10,000 nucleotides of DNA, from contig NZ_JAIWNS010000078.1 in NCBI RefSeq assembly GCF_020216685.1, forward strand, positions 1-10,000. Direction: 5' to 3'. Position 1 is the stretch's first letter; every line of letters begins with the position of its first letter. Positions 1-6,743 of the stretch are shown here, piece after piece. Source of the DNA: Methanospirillum hungatei (GTDB lineage: Archaea > Halobacteriota > Methanomicrobia > Methanomicrobiales > Methanospirillaceae). The position numbers were made by a program, and so were the translations under genes. The notes under the pieces were generated by a model. That model was not told the DNA's origin, ran no database searches, and saw only the letters and a program-made list of their open reading frames with translations.

Positions 1-585
1 CTTGAAAAACTCATCAAAGACGATCCGGACAATCCGGCATTATGGAACCTGAAAGGAGTAGCCCTAGGGATGATAGGGGATCATGAAGCCTCTCTTGCCT
101 GTTATGAGAAAGTCCTCACCACCGACCCGGGTCCTGCGATCTATTGGAACAATAAAGGTCTGGCTCTGCAGAATCTGGGACGGTATGCTGAAGCTCTGGA
201 GATGTATAAACAGGCACTGGAGCGTGACCCGGAGTCCCTTGAAGCACGATATAACCTTGCAAATACCCTTCAGTCACTCGGACGGTTCGAAGAGGCGTTG
301 GAATACTACGAAAAAGTCCTCTATGACCGGCCTGATCATATCCTGACCATGCTGAATATGGGAAATGCCCTTGCAGCACTGCACCGGTTTGAGAAGGCTA
401 TCGCCATGTACCAGGAGATACTTGAGATAAACCCGGAGTATCCTGATGCTGCATATAATATCGGACATACGTATGAAGAGCAGGGGGATTTTGATACTGC
501 TGTGGTATGGTATACCCGGACACTGGAGATCGATCCTGACTATCACCATGCCAGGGAACAACTCGATCTCCTGAAAAAAAGATGA
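1..585 (+). CDS. Tetratricopeptide-repeat (TPR) protein, 3' part
   Basis: The reading frame is open from base 1, so the N-terminus lies outside the window; 194 codons are visible before a TGA at 583-585. The visible protein is almost entirely TPR. Five consecutive units of about 34 residues can be phased by the recurring W/Y-N-x-G-x-A, then G-x-(Y/F)-x-x-A, then Y-x-(K/E)-(V/A)-L and a final D-P or N-P, for example GRYAEALEMYKQALERDP and GRFEEALEYYEKVL. TPR arrays form helical scaffolds for protein-protein contacts, so the role is probably adaptor or chaperone-like, but no partner or catalytic domain is visible. No signal peptide or membrane segment is seen in this part. Methanogens such as Methanospirillum carry many TPR proteins (general knowledge). 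It converges on the M20 hydrolase gene with no intergenic base. The family call is firm; the specific role is unknown. Confidence 0.9.
   Translation, partial: LEKLIKDDPDNPALWNLKGVALGMIGDHEASLACYEKVLTTDPGPAIYWNNKGLALQNLGRYAEALEMYKQALERDPESLEARYNLANTLQSLGRFEEALEYYEKVLYDRPDHILTMLNMGNALAALHRFEKAIAMYQEILEINPEYPDAAYNIGHTYEEQGDFDTAVVWYTRTLEIDPDYHHAREQLDLLKKR
574..580 (-). terminator. Oligo-T stop signal for the minus-strand operon
   Basis: Seven consecutive A on the plus strand read as T7 on the minus strand, starting 6 bases past the stop codon of the M20 hydrolase. Archaeal RNA polymerase ends transcription at such T-runs without needing a hairpin. The run lies inside the last lysine codons of the convergent TPR gene, so it serves as coding sequence on one strand and a possible terminator on the other. 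No hairpin was found. Confidence 0.45.
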
Positions 586-1764
586 TCAGGCAGAACCAAA
601 ATTGGACAGGACATGGACATAGACATCCATGCACTGGTTCAGCATCCGGATAGGAACATTCTCATTGATGGCATGGAGCAGAGAGAGGTCGCCAGGCCCG
701 TAATTAATGACTTCAGCCCCAATCTCCCTGAGATGCCGTGCATCACTTGCCGCCTGGGTGACACCAGGCATCGCTTTTTCTCCATGAACCGACTCTATCC
801 CGGCACATACCAGGTCATAAAGCCTGCCTGGACGACTGAGTGTCGGAGCAACCCGTTCCAGCACATCAACACTACTGTGTGGAATGTATGACTCTATCAT
901 TTCGATGAGCCGGGGGATATCACAGCCCCATGGGATTCGCATATCAAGATCAAGTTCGCATCTCTGGGCGATGACATTGATACGCTCTCCGCCGGATATA
1001 TGGCCCGGATTGTATGACACCCGGCTGAGAATTTCTGCTGCATCTTCTTGTGATATCGAAAGAAGGGACGAGAGCGAGTTCGTGGTATTGTGAATCACTT
1101 CGGATACCAGAGGATCCTGTGGCCAGGTCATCGCGTGAATCACGTTGCAATACTCCAGAAATGAGCATGCCTGCATTATGGCAGAGTTTCCGACCACCGG
1201 ATGCAGTGACGAATGACCGGCATCTCCGGTAAAGGTGACATGAAGTCTGACAATCCCTTTCTCTCCGATGACTGGTGATAACTCAGGCGTGGGCTCTGCT
1301 ATCAGACAGGTCTGTGGGCGGAGATATCCCTTTTGAACCAGATACTCCATACCAAAATCCCCGTTTCCCTCCTCATCACAGACAAAGGCGAGATCAACCG
1401 GTGGTTCAATACCATTATTGAGCACTTTTTCAAGAGCACATAACAGGGCGGCACAGCCTCCTTTCATGTCAGTTGAGCCCCGTCCGTGAACAACCTCATC
1501 ATCTATCCTGCCGGAGAAGGGAGGATACGTCCAGTCATCAGGAAGAGCGGGGACGACATCCAGATGCCCGCACAAGAGCAACGTATTCTGAATGTTTTTA
1601 GACAGAAGATTATGTTTTCGCCCTTGCTCTAGAACCTGCGTCTCTATCCCGATTTGTGAGCAGAACTCCTGCAGACAGGAGATGACCTCGTCGGTATACC
1701 CGGGGGGATTTTCGGAACGGATTTTTACCAGCTCAGAGCAGAGACGGGCTACATCCATCATCAT
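586..1764 (-). CDS. M20-family zinc metallohydrolase (ArgE/DapE-like)
   Basis: This 392-residue protein has the full M20 metal-site set: GHLDVVP (H67, D69), GRGSTDMKGG (D99, bridging Asp), CDEEGNGDFG (catalytic E131, metal ligand E132), IAEPT (E157) and LLHAINENVP (H364). The small dimerisation domain between them carries the usual GHSSLHP (H184). Length and motif order match acetylornithine deacetylase or succinyl-diaminopimelate desuccinylase relatives, which cleave an N-acyl group or peptide with two zinc or cobalt ions in the cytoplasm. The substrate cannot be read from the sequence. Methanogens generally make diaminopimelate through the DapL aminotransferase, which needs no DapE, so a lysine role should not be assumed from dapA, dapB and asd nearby. 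Three ATG codons stand in a row; GAGAGGG at 1772-1766 gives the best spacing (7 nt) for the third (1758), so the true N-terminus may be two residues shorter. The upstream gene ends 6 bases away. Confidence 0.88.
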   Translation of the reverse strand: MMMDVARLCSELVKIRSENPPGYTDEVISCLQEFCSQIGIETQVLEQGRKHNLLSKNIQNTLLLCGHLDVVPALPDDWTYPPFSGRIDDEVVHGRGSTDMKGGCAALLCALEKVLNNGIEPPVDLAFVCDEEGNGDFGMEYLVQKGYLRPQTCLIAEPTPELSPVIGEKGIVRLHVTFTGDAGHSSLHPVVGNSAIMQACSFLEYCNVIHAMTWPQDPLVSEVIHNTTNSLSSLLSISQEDAAEILSRVSYNPGHISGGERINVIAQRCELDLDMRIPWGCDIPRLIEMIESYIPHSSVDVLERVAPTLSRPGRLYDLVCAGIESVHGEKAMPGVTQAASDARHLREIGAEVINYGPGDLSLLHAINENVPIRMLNQCMDVYVHVLSNFGSA

Positions 1765-1770
1765 TCCCTC

Positions 1771-2274
1771 TCAGCACGAGTCCATATACCGGGCATACAG
1801 GTGTGCCATTGAGGACCCGTTATAGATGGAAGCCAGGTACGCCTTATCAAAGACCTCATCAATCATCATCATCAGAACTGCAGGTGGTGTGGGTTTTTTG
1901 TCATTTGGATCAAGGACAATCCTGAAGGAACGATAAGATGCCATATCAGAGGGATCATAAATCTTCTGAATAAAGAGCGGGAATTTCTCGTACTCGTCCG
2001 GATGGTTTTGCCGCAGCCAGTTCATAAATCCGTCAAACCGTGCCAGATTTCCCTCCAGAGTCTTGTCTTTCCGGCATTTCAGATATTCACGGGAGAGCAT
2101 GTTTCGTGGTGAGTCTGCATTGTACGCAAACAGTGAGATGGTGTAATCAAGATGTGCCATGGCATCAAAATACCAGAAACTCAGGTCAGGGTGAAAATCA
2201 GACATGTTTTCCAGTATCAGGGATTTTTCATACAAGGTTTTTAAGACCTTTTCATATTCGTTATTCTCAAGCAT
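1771..2274 (-). CDS. Unrecognised protein between moaA and the M20 hydrolase
   Basis: I do not recognise this family. From the ATG at 2274 the product has 167 residues; an in-frame TTG at 2295 would add seven. Neither start has a convincing ribosome binding site, and a stop codon lies upstream of the TTG, so the start is uncertain by at most seven residues. The protein looks soluble and mostly helical, with no cysteine cluster, nucleotide-binding loop, signal peptide or membrane segment. Aromatic and acidic residues are frequent (for example HPDLSFWYFDAMAHLDY), and a short proline-rich turn (KKPTPPAV) precedes a last helix ending in ARYMDSC. It lies 42 bases (21 from the TTG) after moaA and ends 6 bases before the M20 start, and its TGA begins the binding site used by that gene. 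This points to one transcript. Similar codon use and a clean 500-base frame support a real gene. Confidence 0.75.
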   Translation of the reverse strand: MLENNEYEKVLKTLYEKSLILENMSDFHPDLSFWYFDAMAHLDYTISLFAYNADSPRNMLSREYLKCRKDKTLEGNLARFDGFMNWLRQNHPDEYEKFPLFIQKIYDPSDMASYRSFRIVLDPNDKKPTPPAVLMMMIDEVFDKAYLASIYNGSSMAHLYARYMDSC

Positions 2275-2316
2275 GATCACAAGATTGGTGTTCAAACCAT
2301 AACCATTTCCGCATGG

Positions 2317-3195
2317 TTACTTATTGTATGGCTCTCTCTTCTTTGCCGCTGCCAGAAAGAGTTGCTGCAGTTCTTCCCCGCGTTTGCCCCTGATATCAAC
2401 CAGATTATCATCCCTGAGCAGGCAGGGTTTGAGTTTTCCGTCAGATGTCACCCGCATGCGTGTACAGTGATTACAGAAGTCTGAATTGTGCCAGGGACGG
2501 ACAAATTCGATCTCAGCACCTTCATAGCAGTATTTTTTCCGATGATGCATCCTCCGGGTGATGACCTTGCGCGAATGAAGAGCAATCTTCTCTTCCAGTT
2601 CTGACAGGTCGGCATGCAACGGGCACCCCCCAAGGTCCATAAGCTCAATGATCTGCAGGATGAGGTGCCGATCCCCGGATACGAGATGGATGAAATCATC
2701 GATCTCACCCTCGTTTACGCCTTTGAGCAGTACCATGTTGATCTTAATCGGGGTGAGCCCGGCATCACGAGCGGCTTGAATGCCCTCAAGAACGTCAGAT
2801 AACAGGCCGGTTCCGGTAATACTCTTATAGGTTTCCGGATTTAAGGAATCGAGACTGATATTTACCCTGGCAAGTCCTGCATCCCTGAGTTCATGGGCAA
2901 GGGGCCCTAGAAGAGTTCCATTGGTCGTCATCGAGGACTCAATCCCTGGTGGAACAGAACGGATAATCTCCACAATGTCTTCACGAAGGAGAGGCTCCCC
3001 TCCGGTAAATTTGACGGTCCTGATGCCGATGTTACCCGCAACGTCCAGAATTGCCCTGATATCCTCAAGAGACAGCGGTTTTTCAGGTTTTGTCTCCCCT
3101 TCCCGGTGACAATATACACACCGCAGATTGCATCCTGAGTTTACCGATATACGCAGATTAGAGATGGGCCGGCCAAAGGAGTCATGCAGATCCAT
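2317..3195 (-). CDS. moaA: GTP 3',8-cyclase (molybdopterin synthesis)
   Basis: MoaA is a radical-SAM enzyme that turns GTP into 3',8-cyclo-GTP, the first step toward molybdopterin, in the cytoplasm. The N-terminal site is CNLRCVYC (C22, C26, C29, the CxxxCxxC that holds the SAM cluster), followed by TGGEPLL (64-70). The second cluster site that marks MoaA and binds GTP is FCNHCTRMRVTSDGKLKPCL (C241, C244, C258). I chose the ATG at 3195 (292 residues) because GGAGGAG lies 10 bases upstream and conserved sequence (FGRPISNLRISV) begins just after. A longer frame exists to 3246, but its extra 17 residues fall inside rlmE and are basic filler. The gene start overlaps the rlmE end by 14 bases, so translation is probably coupled. 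The C-terminal Gly-Gly found in bacterial MoaA is absent; the protein ends in EPYNK. Methanogens need the product for formylmethanofuran dehydrogenase. Confidence 0.93.
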   Translation of the reverse strand: MDLHDSFGRPISNLRISVNSGCNLRCVYCHREGETKPEKPLSLEDIRAILDVAGNIGIRTVKFTGGEPLLREDIVEIIRSVPPGIESSMTTNGTLLGPLAHELRDAGLARVNISLDSLNPETYKSITGTGLLSDVLEGIQAARDAGLTPIKINMVLLKGVNEGEIDDFIHLVSGDRHLILQIIELMDLGGCPLHADLSELEEKIALHSRKVITRRMHHRKKYCYEGAEIEFVRPWHNSDFCNHCTRMRVTSDGKLKPCLLRDDNLVDIRGKRGEELQQLFLAAAKKREPYNK

Positions 3196-3805
3196 CTGAA
3201 CCTGACTCCTCCAAACCCTGCTGATTGCCGATAAAATTCTTCGCAATGATATACATTTCAGTACTTCCTTTGCGGGTGGTATGCGCCTTATACGTCCGTA
3301 CCGAGTAAAATTCCTGTTTTACCCGGTTATACAGCCAGCTGAAGTCCTCTCCCTGGAATGACTTCATAATCATGTTCCCGCCCTGCTTGAGGAGCTGCCG
3401 TGCGACACCGAGCGCCATCTCATTCAGCTCGATGGCTCTTGCCTGATCAAATGACCGCTGGCCGGAGAGCTTTGGTGATGCATCACACACAATCCCATTC
3501 ACTTCAGGTATAAGTTCCCGAATCTGTGCGATTACTTTCGGATCAGAGAAATCACCGGTGATGGTTCTGACCCCTTCGATGGGCAGTATGGGATTGAGAT
3601 CAACACCGACAATGATCCCATCTGTCATTTCACGCAAAACCTGCAGCCAGCTCCCGGGAGCTGCACCAAGGTCAAGGATATTATCATCCGGACGAATAAC
3701 CGGGTTTTTCTGAATGATCTCCTTCAGCTTCATCGCCGCACGCGAACGATACCCTGATTGTTTTGCTTTCAGATACGCTTTATCTTTGCCCCATTGTGAA
3801 CCCAT
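3182..3805 (-). CDS. rlmE: 23S rRNA 2'-O-methyltransferase, FtsJ/RrmJ family
   Basis: RlmE/FtsJ methylates a uridine 2'-hydroxyl in the A-loop of large-subunit rRNA, using S-adenosylmethionine. The 207-residue protein shows the complete K-D-K-E catalytic tetrad: K26 in YRSRAAMKL, D108 in VCDASPKLSG, K148 in MIMKSFQG and E183 in RKGSTEMYIIA. The SAM-binding loop is LDLGAAPGSW (44-53). Length fits the bare catalytic domain; the C-terminal TRAM domain seen in some archaeal homologues is missing. The last residues (GLEESGSDGSA) look poorly conserved, and their codons also hold the ribosome binding site and start of moaA. It is the first gene of the minus-strand run and is divergent from pcn. The ATG at 3805 has only a weak AGGT upstream, so the transcript may have a short leader. 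Family call is secure; the exact rRNA position is by homology. Confidence 0.93.
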   Translation of the reverse strand: MGSQWGKDKAYLKAKQSGYRSRAAMKLKEIIQKNPVIRPDDNILDLGAAPGSWLQVLREMTDGIIVGVDLNPILPIEGVRTITGDFSDPKVIAQIRELIPEVNGIVCDASPKLSGQRSFDQARAIELNEMALGVARQLLKQGGNMIMKSFQGEDFSWLYNRVKQEFYSVRTYKAHTTRKGSTEMYIIAKNFIGNQQGLEESGSDGSA

Positions 3806-3828
3806 AAAAATTATCGACCTGGACTTTC

Positions 3829-3860
3829 CTCAATAATATGCGAACCCGGCACATATATCT
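3829..3860. promoter_or_regulatory. Divergent promoter region of rlmE and pcn
   Basis: The 91 bases between the two divergent starts hold two AT-rich boxes. ACATATATCT at 3851-3860 is placed about 40 bases before the pcn ATG, so transcription would start near 3881, leaving room for the binding site AGGGAG at 3886-3891 (5 bases before the ATG at 3897). On the minus strand CATATTAT at 3841-3834 lies about 30 bases before the rlmE start and would give a very short leader. Assignments rest on position and AT content only. Confidence 0.5.
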
Positions 3861-3896
3861 GTGTCAAATCACAACCTGAATGCATAGGGAGCGCAG

Positions 3897-4640
3897 ATGC
3901 TGAAAGCAACGATCAGTGCAGATATATTCAAGGATACCGTTGATGCCCTCTCTGCCCTGGTAACAGAATGCAGGCTTCATTTTTCTGAGACAGAAGTCTG
4001 GGCCCGGGCGGTTGATACAGCCAATGTGGCGATGATCATCCTTACTTTAAAAAAGGAGGCATTCAGCCAGTACGAGGCAACAACCGGTGAGATCGGTTTA
4101 GATATCGCAAAGCTGAAAAATACCTACTCCATGATGGGAAAGGCAAGTGATATACGCCTGGAACATCCGGAAGGAGCAAATAAGATAGAAGTCACCTTTG
4201 AAGGATACCATTATTCCATTACGCTCCTTGATTCGAATACCATCAAAAAGGACCCGAATGCACCAGGTATCCAGCTTCCAGGTCAGGTGACCATATCCGG
4301 ATCTGAACTCTACAATGTTATAAAATCAGCATCCATCGTGTCAGACAAGATCTGGTTTGCCATCGAACCGGAGAATAAGGAGTTTGTCCTGTATGCCGAG
4401 GGCGATTCTGATAATATCAGGAGAGCATTTTCAGCCGGAGAGGTCATCGCCTCCAACTGGGAGTCAGCAAAATCGCTCTTCTCCATTGATTACCTGAAGG
4501 ATATGGGAAAAGTGATGAGCCATGCCGAGAAGGTAACCATAGATCTGGGCGTTGATCATCCGGTTAAGTTCTCATTTGAGATTGCGGGTGGAAACGGACA
4601 GGTAGAGTACCTGCTGGCACCCCGGATTGAGGCTGACTAA
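3897..4640 (+). CDS. pcn: DNA polymerase sliding clamp (PCNA)
   Basis: PCNA forms a trimeric ring round DNA and tethers polymerase, ligase, FEN1 and other replication factors. The 247-residue length is typical of the archaeal protein. Recognisable parts are the opening LKATISADIFKDTVDAL, the first-domain signature WARAVDTANVAM (35-46), the interdomain connecting loop around residues 112-130 (LDSNTIKKDPNAPGIQLPGQ) that receives PIP-box partners, and the C-terminal YLLAPRIE (238-245). Two similar domains flank the loop, as expected. The start is well supported: AGGGAG lies 5 bases upstream, and a TATA-like box lies about 40 bases upstream. The primase large subunit gene follows after 4 bases, so a replication operon is likely. 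I see nothing odd in the protein. Confidence 0.97.
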   Translation: MLKATISADIFKDTVDALSALVTECRLHFSETEVWARAVDTANVAMIILTLKKEAFSQYEATTGEIGLDIAKLKNTYSMMGKASDIRLEHPEGANKIEVTFEGYHYSITLLDSNTIKKDPNAPGIQLPGQVTISGSELYNVIKSASIVSDKIWFAIEPENKEFVLYAEGDSDNIRRAFSAGEVIASNWESAKSLFSIDYLKDMGKVMSHAEKVTIDLGVDHPVKFSFEIAGGNGQVEYLLAPRIEAD

Positions 4641-4644
4641 ATGC

Positions 4645-5799
4645 ATGGTCACCCTTGATCGTAAAGATCTGGCAAAATATCCTTTTTTGAAAGAGTCCCA
4701 GTCATACATCGGGACCATCAGTAATTCACTGGATACCTTCCTTGAATCTGCAGGCGGGAGGCTTGCAATCAGGGAGGCTATCACCACACTTGAGCATGCG
4801 CTTTCCTTCTCAGGCAAAGAGATCCCTCCTCTCCCCGACATCCCAAAAGATCCGGAAGCGGTCACCATCATCATCGCGGCATACCCGGTCAGCAGGATCA
4901 TGGTCTCCTGCGCCCAGGACAGGGTTCTCATCGACCGGCTGGTACGATACCAGGCATGGACCGTCTTTGCCTTTCTCCAGGATGAAGACCCGGAGGTGAA
5001 ACGGTTCATCAGAAGATCCATCGGCCTTTCCGAGACCGGGAATGAGATCTCTCTCGTAGACTACATCCCGGTTGCGTCACGGATGCCTGAAGAGAAGTGG
5101 AGGCTTATCAACCGGGTGGTAGTCAAAGGGAATGTACAGGTGGCTCCTGACGAGTATGATGAGATTGTACGGGAACGGCTCAGATACATTATGACCAGGA
5201 ACCTGCCACTCAAAGTCCCGTCATCTGTATGCGAGCTGCTCAAACCGGCAGTGGAAAGGATTAAAGCGGAATGGCAAAAGAGGGCACTTCAAGAGTTTGG
5301 ACAGGTTGAGGAGTCGGCGTTTCCCCCCTGTATGCAGGCGATACTGGGAGCCATAGCCGGCCAGGGACATCTGACCCATATGGCACGGTTTGCAATCTCC
5401 GCATTCCTTCATAATATCGGCATGGAAAATACCCGGATTATAGAACTCTACGGGTCGGTTCCGAACTTTGACCTTCGAAAGACCCTCTACCAGGTTGAGC
5501 ATATCACCGGACGGGGAGGGACGAGTACCGAGTACGTCTCCCCTCTCTGCTCGACGATGAAGACGCATGGGATTTGTGTGCACCCGGACAGTCTGTGCAA
5601 AAAAGTCACCCACCCGCTCACCTATTACAAGCAGAAGAAACGTGACCTGAGCCGGAAAGGAAAAACATCCGGTGAAAATGCACCCAAACAGGTGGAAAAA
5701 AGGAAGAGCGAAAAACAAGAAGGGCAATCAGGCACTGACGCCTCGGATCGCATACCCTCCCGCGCTGATAGTGATCACAAAGAGGAGCAGGGCACCTAG
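4645..5799 (+). CDS. priL: DNA primase large subunit, Fe-S protein
   Basis: PriL is the regulatory partner of PriS; together they make the primers for DNA replication. Family marks are the N-terminal DLAKYPFL and the C-terminal Fe-S domain with four cysteines, C229 (FPPCM), C302 (SPLCST), C311 (HGIC) and C318 (DSLCKK), plus THMARFAISAFLHNIGM and HPLTYY. I chose the ATG at 4645 (384 residues): the frame extends to a TTG at 4627, but that lies inside the end of pcn, and family members start near this methionine. GAGG at 4629-4632 is 12 bases away, rather far for a binding site. After about residue 335 comes a tail of some 50 residues, rich in Lys, Glu, Ser and Gln and probably disordered, not part of the conserved fold. 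Its last 72 bases lie antisense to the end of the small membrane-protein gene. The PriS gene is not in the window. Confidence 0.93.
   Translation: MVTLDRKDLAKYPFLKESQSYIGTISNSLDTFLESAGGRLAIREAITTLEHALSFSGKEIPPLPDIPKDPEAVTIIIAAYPVSRIMVSCAQDRVLIDRLVRYQAWTVFAFLQDEDPEVKRFIRRSIGLSETGNEISLVDYIPVASRMPEEKWRLINRVVVKGNVQVAPDEYDEIVRERLRYIMTRNLPLKVPSSVCELLKPAVERIKAEWQKRALQEFGQVEESAFPPCMQAILGAIAGQGHLTHMARFAISAFLHNIGMENTRIIELYGSVPNFDLRKTLYQVEHITGRGGTSTEYVSPLCSTMKTHGICVHPDSLCKKVTHPLTYYKQKKRDLSRKGKTSGENAPKQVEKRKSEKQEGQSGTDASDRIPSRADSDHKEEQGT
5696..5715 (-). terminator. Oligo-T runs behind the small membrane-protein gene
   Basis: Two A-runs of six (5696-5701) and five (5711-5715) bases on the plus strand read as T-runs on the minus strand, 13 to 32 bases after the stop codon of the minus-strand membrane-protein gene. 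They fit archaeal oligo-T termination. They are made of lysine codons of the priL tail, so they may simply reflect its composition. Confidence 0.3.
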
Positions 5800-5925
5800 A
5801 TATCCTATTTCACCAGGAAGGACTGCCGGGAGCAGAAGAATGAGTACAAGAAAAACTATGAGACTTCCAACTCCGACTATGGCATCAAGCATCCATCGTT
5901 TCATAACTTCATTACTGTGCGTCAT
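5728..5925 (-). CDS. Small two-helix membrane protein
   Basis: This 65-residue frame codes for a short polar start (MTHSNEVMKRW), a long hydrophobic segment at about residues 14-36 (including VGVGSLIVFLVLILLLPAVL), a short turn (PGEIG) and a second hydrophobic segment at about 41-60 (YLGALLLFVITISAGGYAI), ending in RGVSA. Two membrane helices in one small frame, with basic residues before the first, argue for a real gene over a random frame. The function is unknown. The frame stays open upstream to 6192, but that part is antisense to the next gene and not membrane-like, so I start at 5925. GGAG directly abuts this ATG, which is too close; the ATG at 5904 (58 residues) is an alternative. The last 72 bases lie opposite the end of priL. 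It is divergent from the ThiN-like gene. Confidence 0.6.
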   Translation of the reverse strand: MTHSNEVMKRWMLDAIVGVGSLIVFLVLILLLPAVLPGEIGYLGALLLFVITISAGGYAIRGVSA

Positions 5926-5982
5926 CTCCGCGGTTAAGGGTTTGGGGGGCAGGGCATCCGATACACGAAACCCAGGGATCCT

Positions 5983-6531
5983 ATGAATGAAGCATTGAAA
6001 GAAAAAATCAGCCGGGAACTTCAGGAAGCTGCCGACCAGATATCTCATGAGGTCGCTTTGGAACTCATACCAGTAGAGGGTATGGAACTTGTCTATGCCC
6101 TTCCCGGAGCCCGGACACCGAATGACGTCGGATCCTGCCTTCTCTTTCCGGAGGGAGAAGGGATATCCCGTCCTTCTATCAGGTTTGAGCACCTATCACT
6201 CATGGTTTCAGGAATCCTGACTGCAATCAGGTTCTCTCCGGAGATCCGCTCTGCCTGCAGTATACGGCATTCGGAAAAACTCAAGAGAATTGCTGAGGAC
6301 ATGCTGCTTGAGATCTGTACCTGCACGGCAGGAAGAATCCCCCCCGGAGTCTCCACCATGGACTGGGCGGTTGCATTCTGTAGTGAGCAGGATTCCGGAG
6401 TTCCTGATGTCCTGTTCATTGAAACAGACGGAAAAACCCCGGCACAGGCACGATTGTTTGGTGAGAGACCAGGATCGGTTGCAACAAATCTTATTAAGAT
6501 ATCACAGCGCATTATTGATGCAACTCACTGA
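5983..6531 (+). CDS. ThiN-like (thiamine-phosphate synthase family) protein
   Basis: The 182-residue protein resembles, in my judgement, the archaeal ThiN domain, which joins the thiazole and pyrimidine halves of thiamine and is usually fused behind ThiD or behind a DNA-binding domain. Points of likeness in order are ELVYALPGARTPNDVG (35-50, compare the ThiN 'AlPgA-peDVa' stretch), a helix with R67 and H70, FSPEIRSACSIRHSE (84-98, where ThiN has a similar 'IRaAmNIRys'), GVSTMDWAV (122-130) and VPDVLFIETDGKTPAQARLFG then RPGSVATNLIKI near the C-terminus. The Asn of the 'MNIR' stretch is Ser here and the spacing after the His differs, so activity is uncertain. No ThiD or helix-turn-helix part is present, so it stands alone. 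AGGG lies 5 bases before the ATG. rps17e follows after 12 bases. The assignment comes from remembered family patterns; a profile search would decide it. Confidence 0.55.
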   Translation: MNEALKEKISRELQEAADQISHEVALELIPVEGMELVYALPGARTPNDVGSCLLFPEGEGISRPSIRFEHLSLMVSGILTAIRFSPEIRSACSIRHSEKLKRIAEDMLLEICTCTAGRIPPGVSTMDWAVAFCSEQDSGVPDVLFIETDGKTPAQARLFGERPGSVATNLIKISQRIIDATH

Positions 6532-6543
6532 GAGAGATATATC

Positions 6544-6738
6544 ATGGGAATTAAACCGACTTATATCAAAAAAATCGGGATCGAACTCCTGGAGTTCCAC
6601 GAAGAAAAGTTTACGAACGATTTTGACGAGAATAAAAAAGCCGTTGCAAGCGCAACCAATGTTCCAAGCAAGCGGGTCAGAAACAGAGTTGCCGGATACA
6701 TCACAAGAAAGATAAATACTGGGAAATTCAAAAAATAA
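6544..6738 (+). CDS. rps17e: 30S ribosomal protein S17e
   Basis: S17e is a small-subunit ribosomal protein found in archaea and eukaryotes and absent from bacteria, which helps place the organism. The 64-residue length matches the short archaeal form. The sequence is typical: an N-terminal basic stretch IKPTYIKKIGIELLE, then FTNDFDENKKAV and the conserved SKRVRNRVAGYITR (42-55) before a lysine-rich end. The ATG at 6544 is preceded by GAGAGAG about 8 bases upstream, a weak binding site. It lies 12 bases after the ThiN-like gene and 5 bases before dapA, so the three are probably cotranscribed. This would tie part of lysine synthesis to ribosomal protein expression. I see nothing unusual in the protein. 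Confidence 0.96.
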   Translation: MGIKPTYIKKIGIELLEFHEEKFTNDFDENKKAVASATNVPSKRVRNRVAGYITRKINTGKFKK

Positions 6739-6743
6739 TCCTC

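Noticed and set aside
2300..2319. Inverted repeat TAACCAT/ATGGTTA with a 6-base loop at the moaA stop codon.
   Set aside because: Only seven pairs and AT-rich, with no T-run after it in either direction; transcription must pass through it if the operon is intact. Too weak to call a terminator.
5672..5986. Plus-strand frame of 104 codons overlapping the end of priL and the start of the ThiN-like gene.
   Set aside because: It runs in another frame through priL and opposite the membrane-protein gene; composition is basic and repetitive with no recognisable domain.
5926..6192. Upstream extension of the minus-strand membrane-protein frame (154 codons in total).
   Set aside because: It is antisense to the ThiN-like gene, has no membrane or domain character, and a good internal ATG at 5925 lies at the start of the membrane-like part.
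6290..6715. Plus-strand frame overlapping the ThiN-like gene and rps17e.
   Set aside because: It reads out of frame through two better supported genes and shows no domain.
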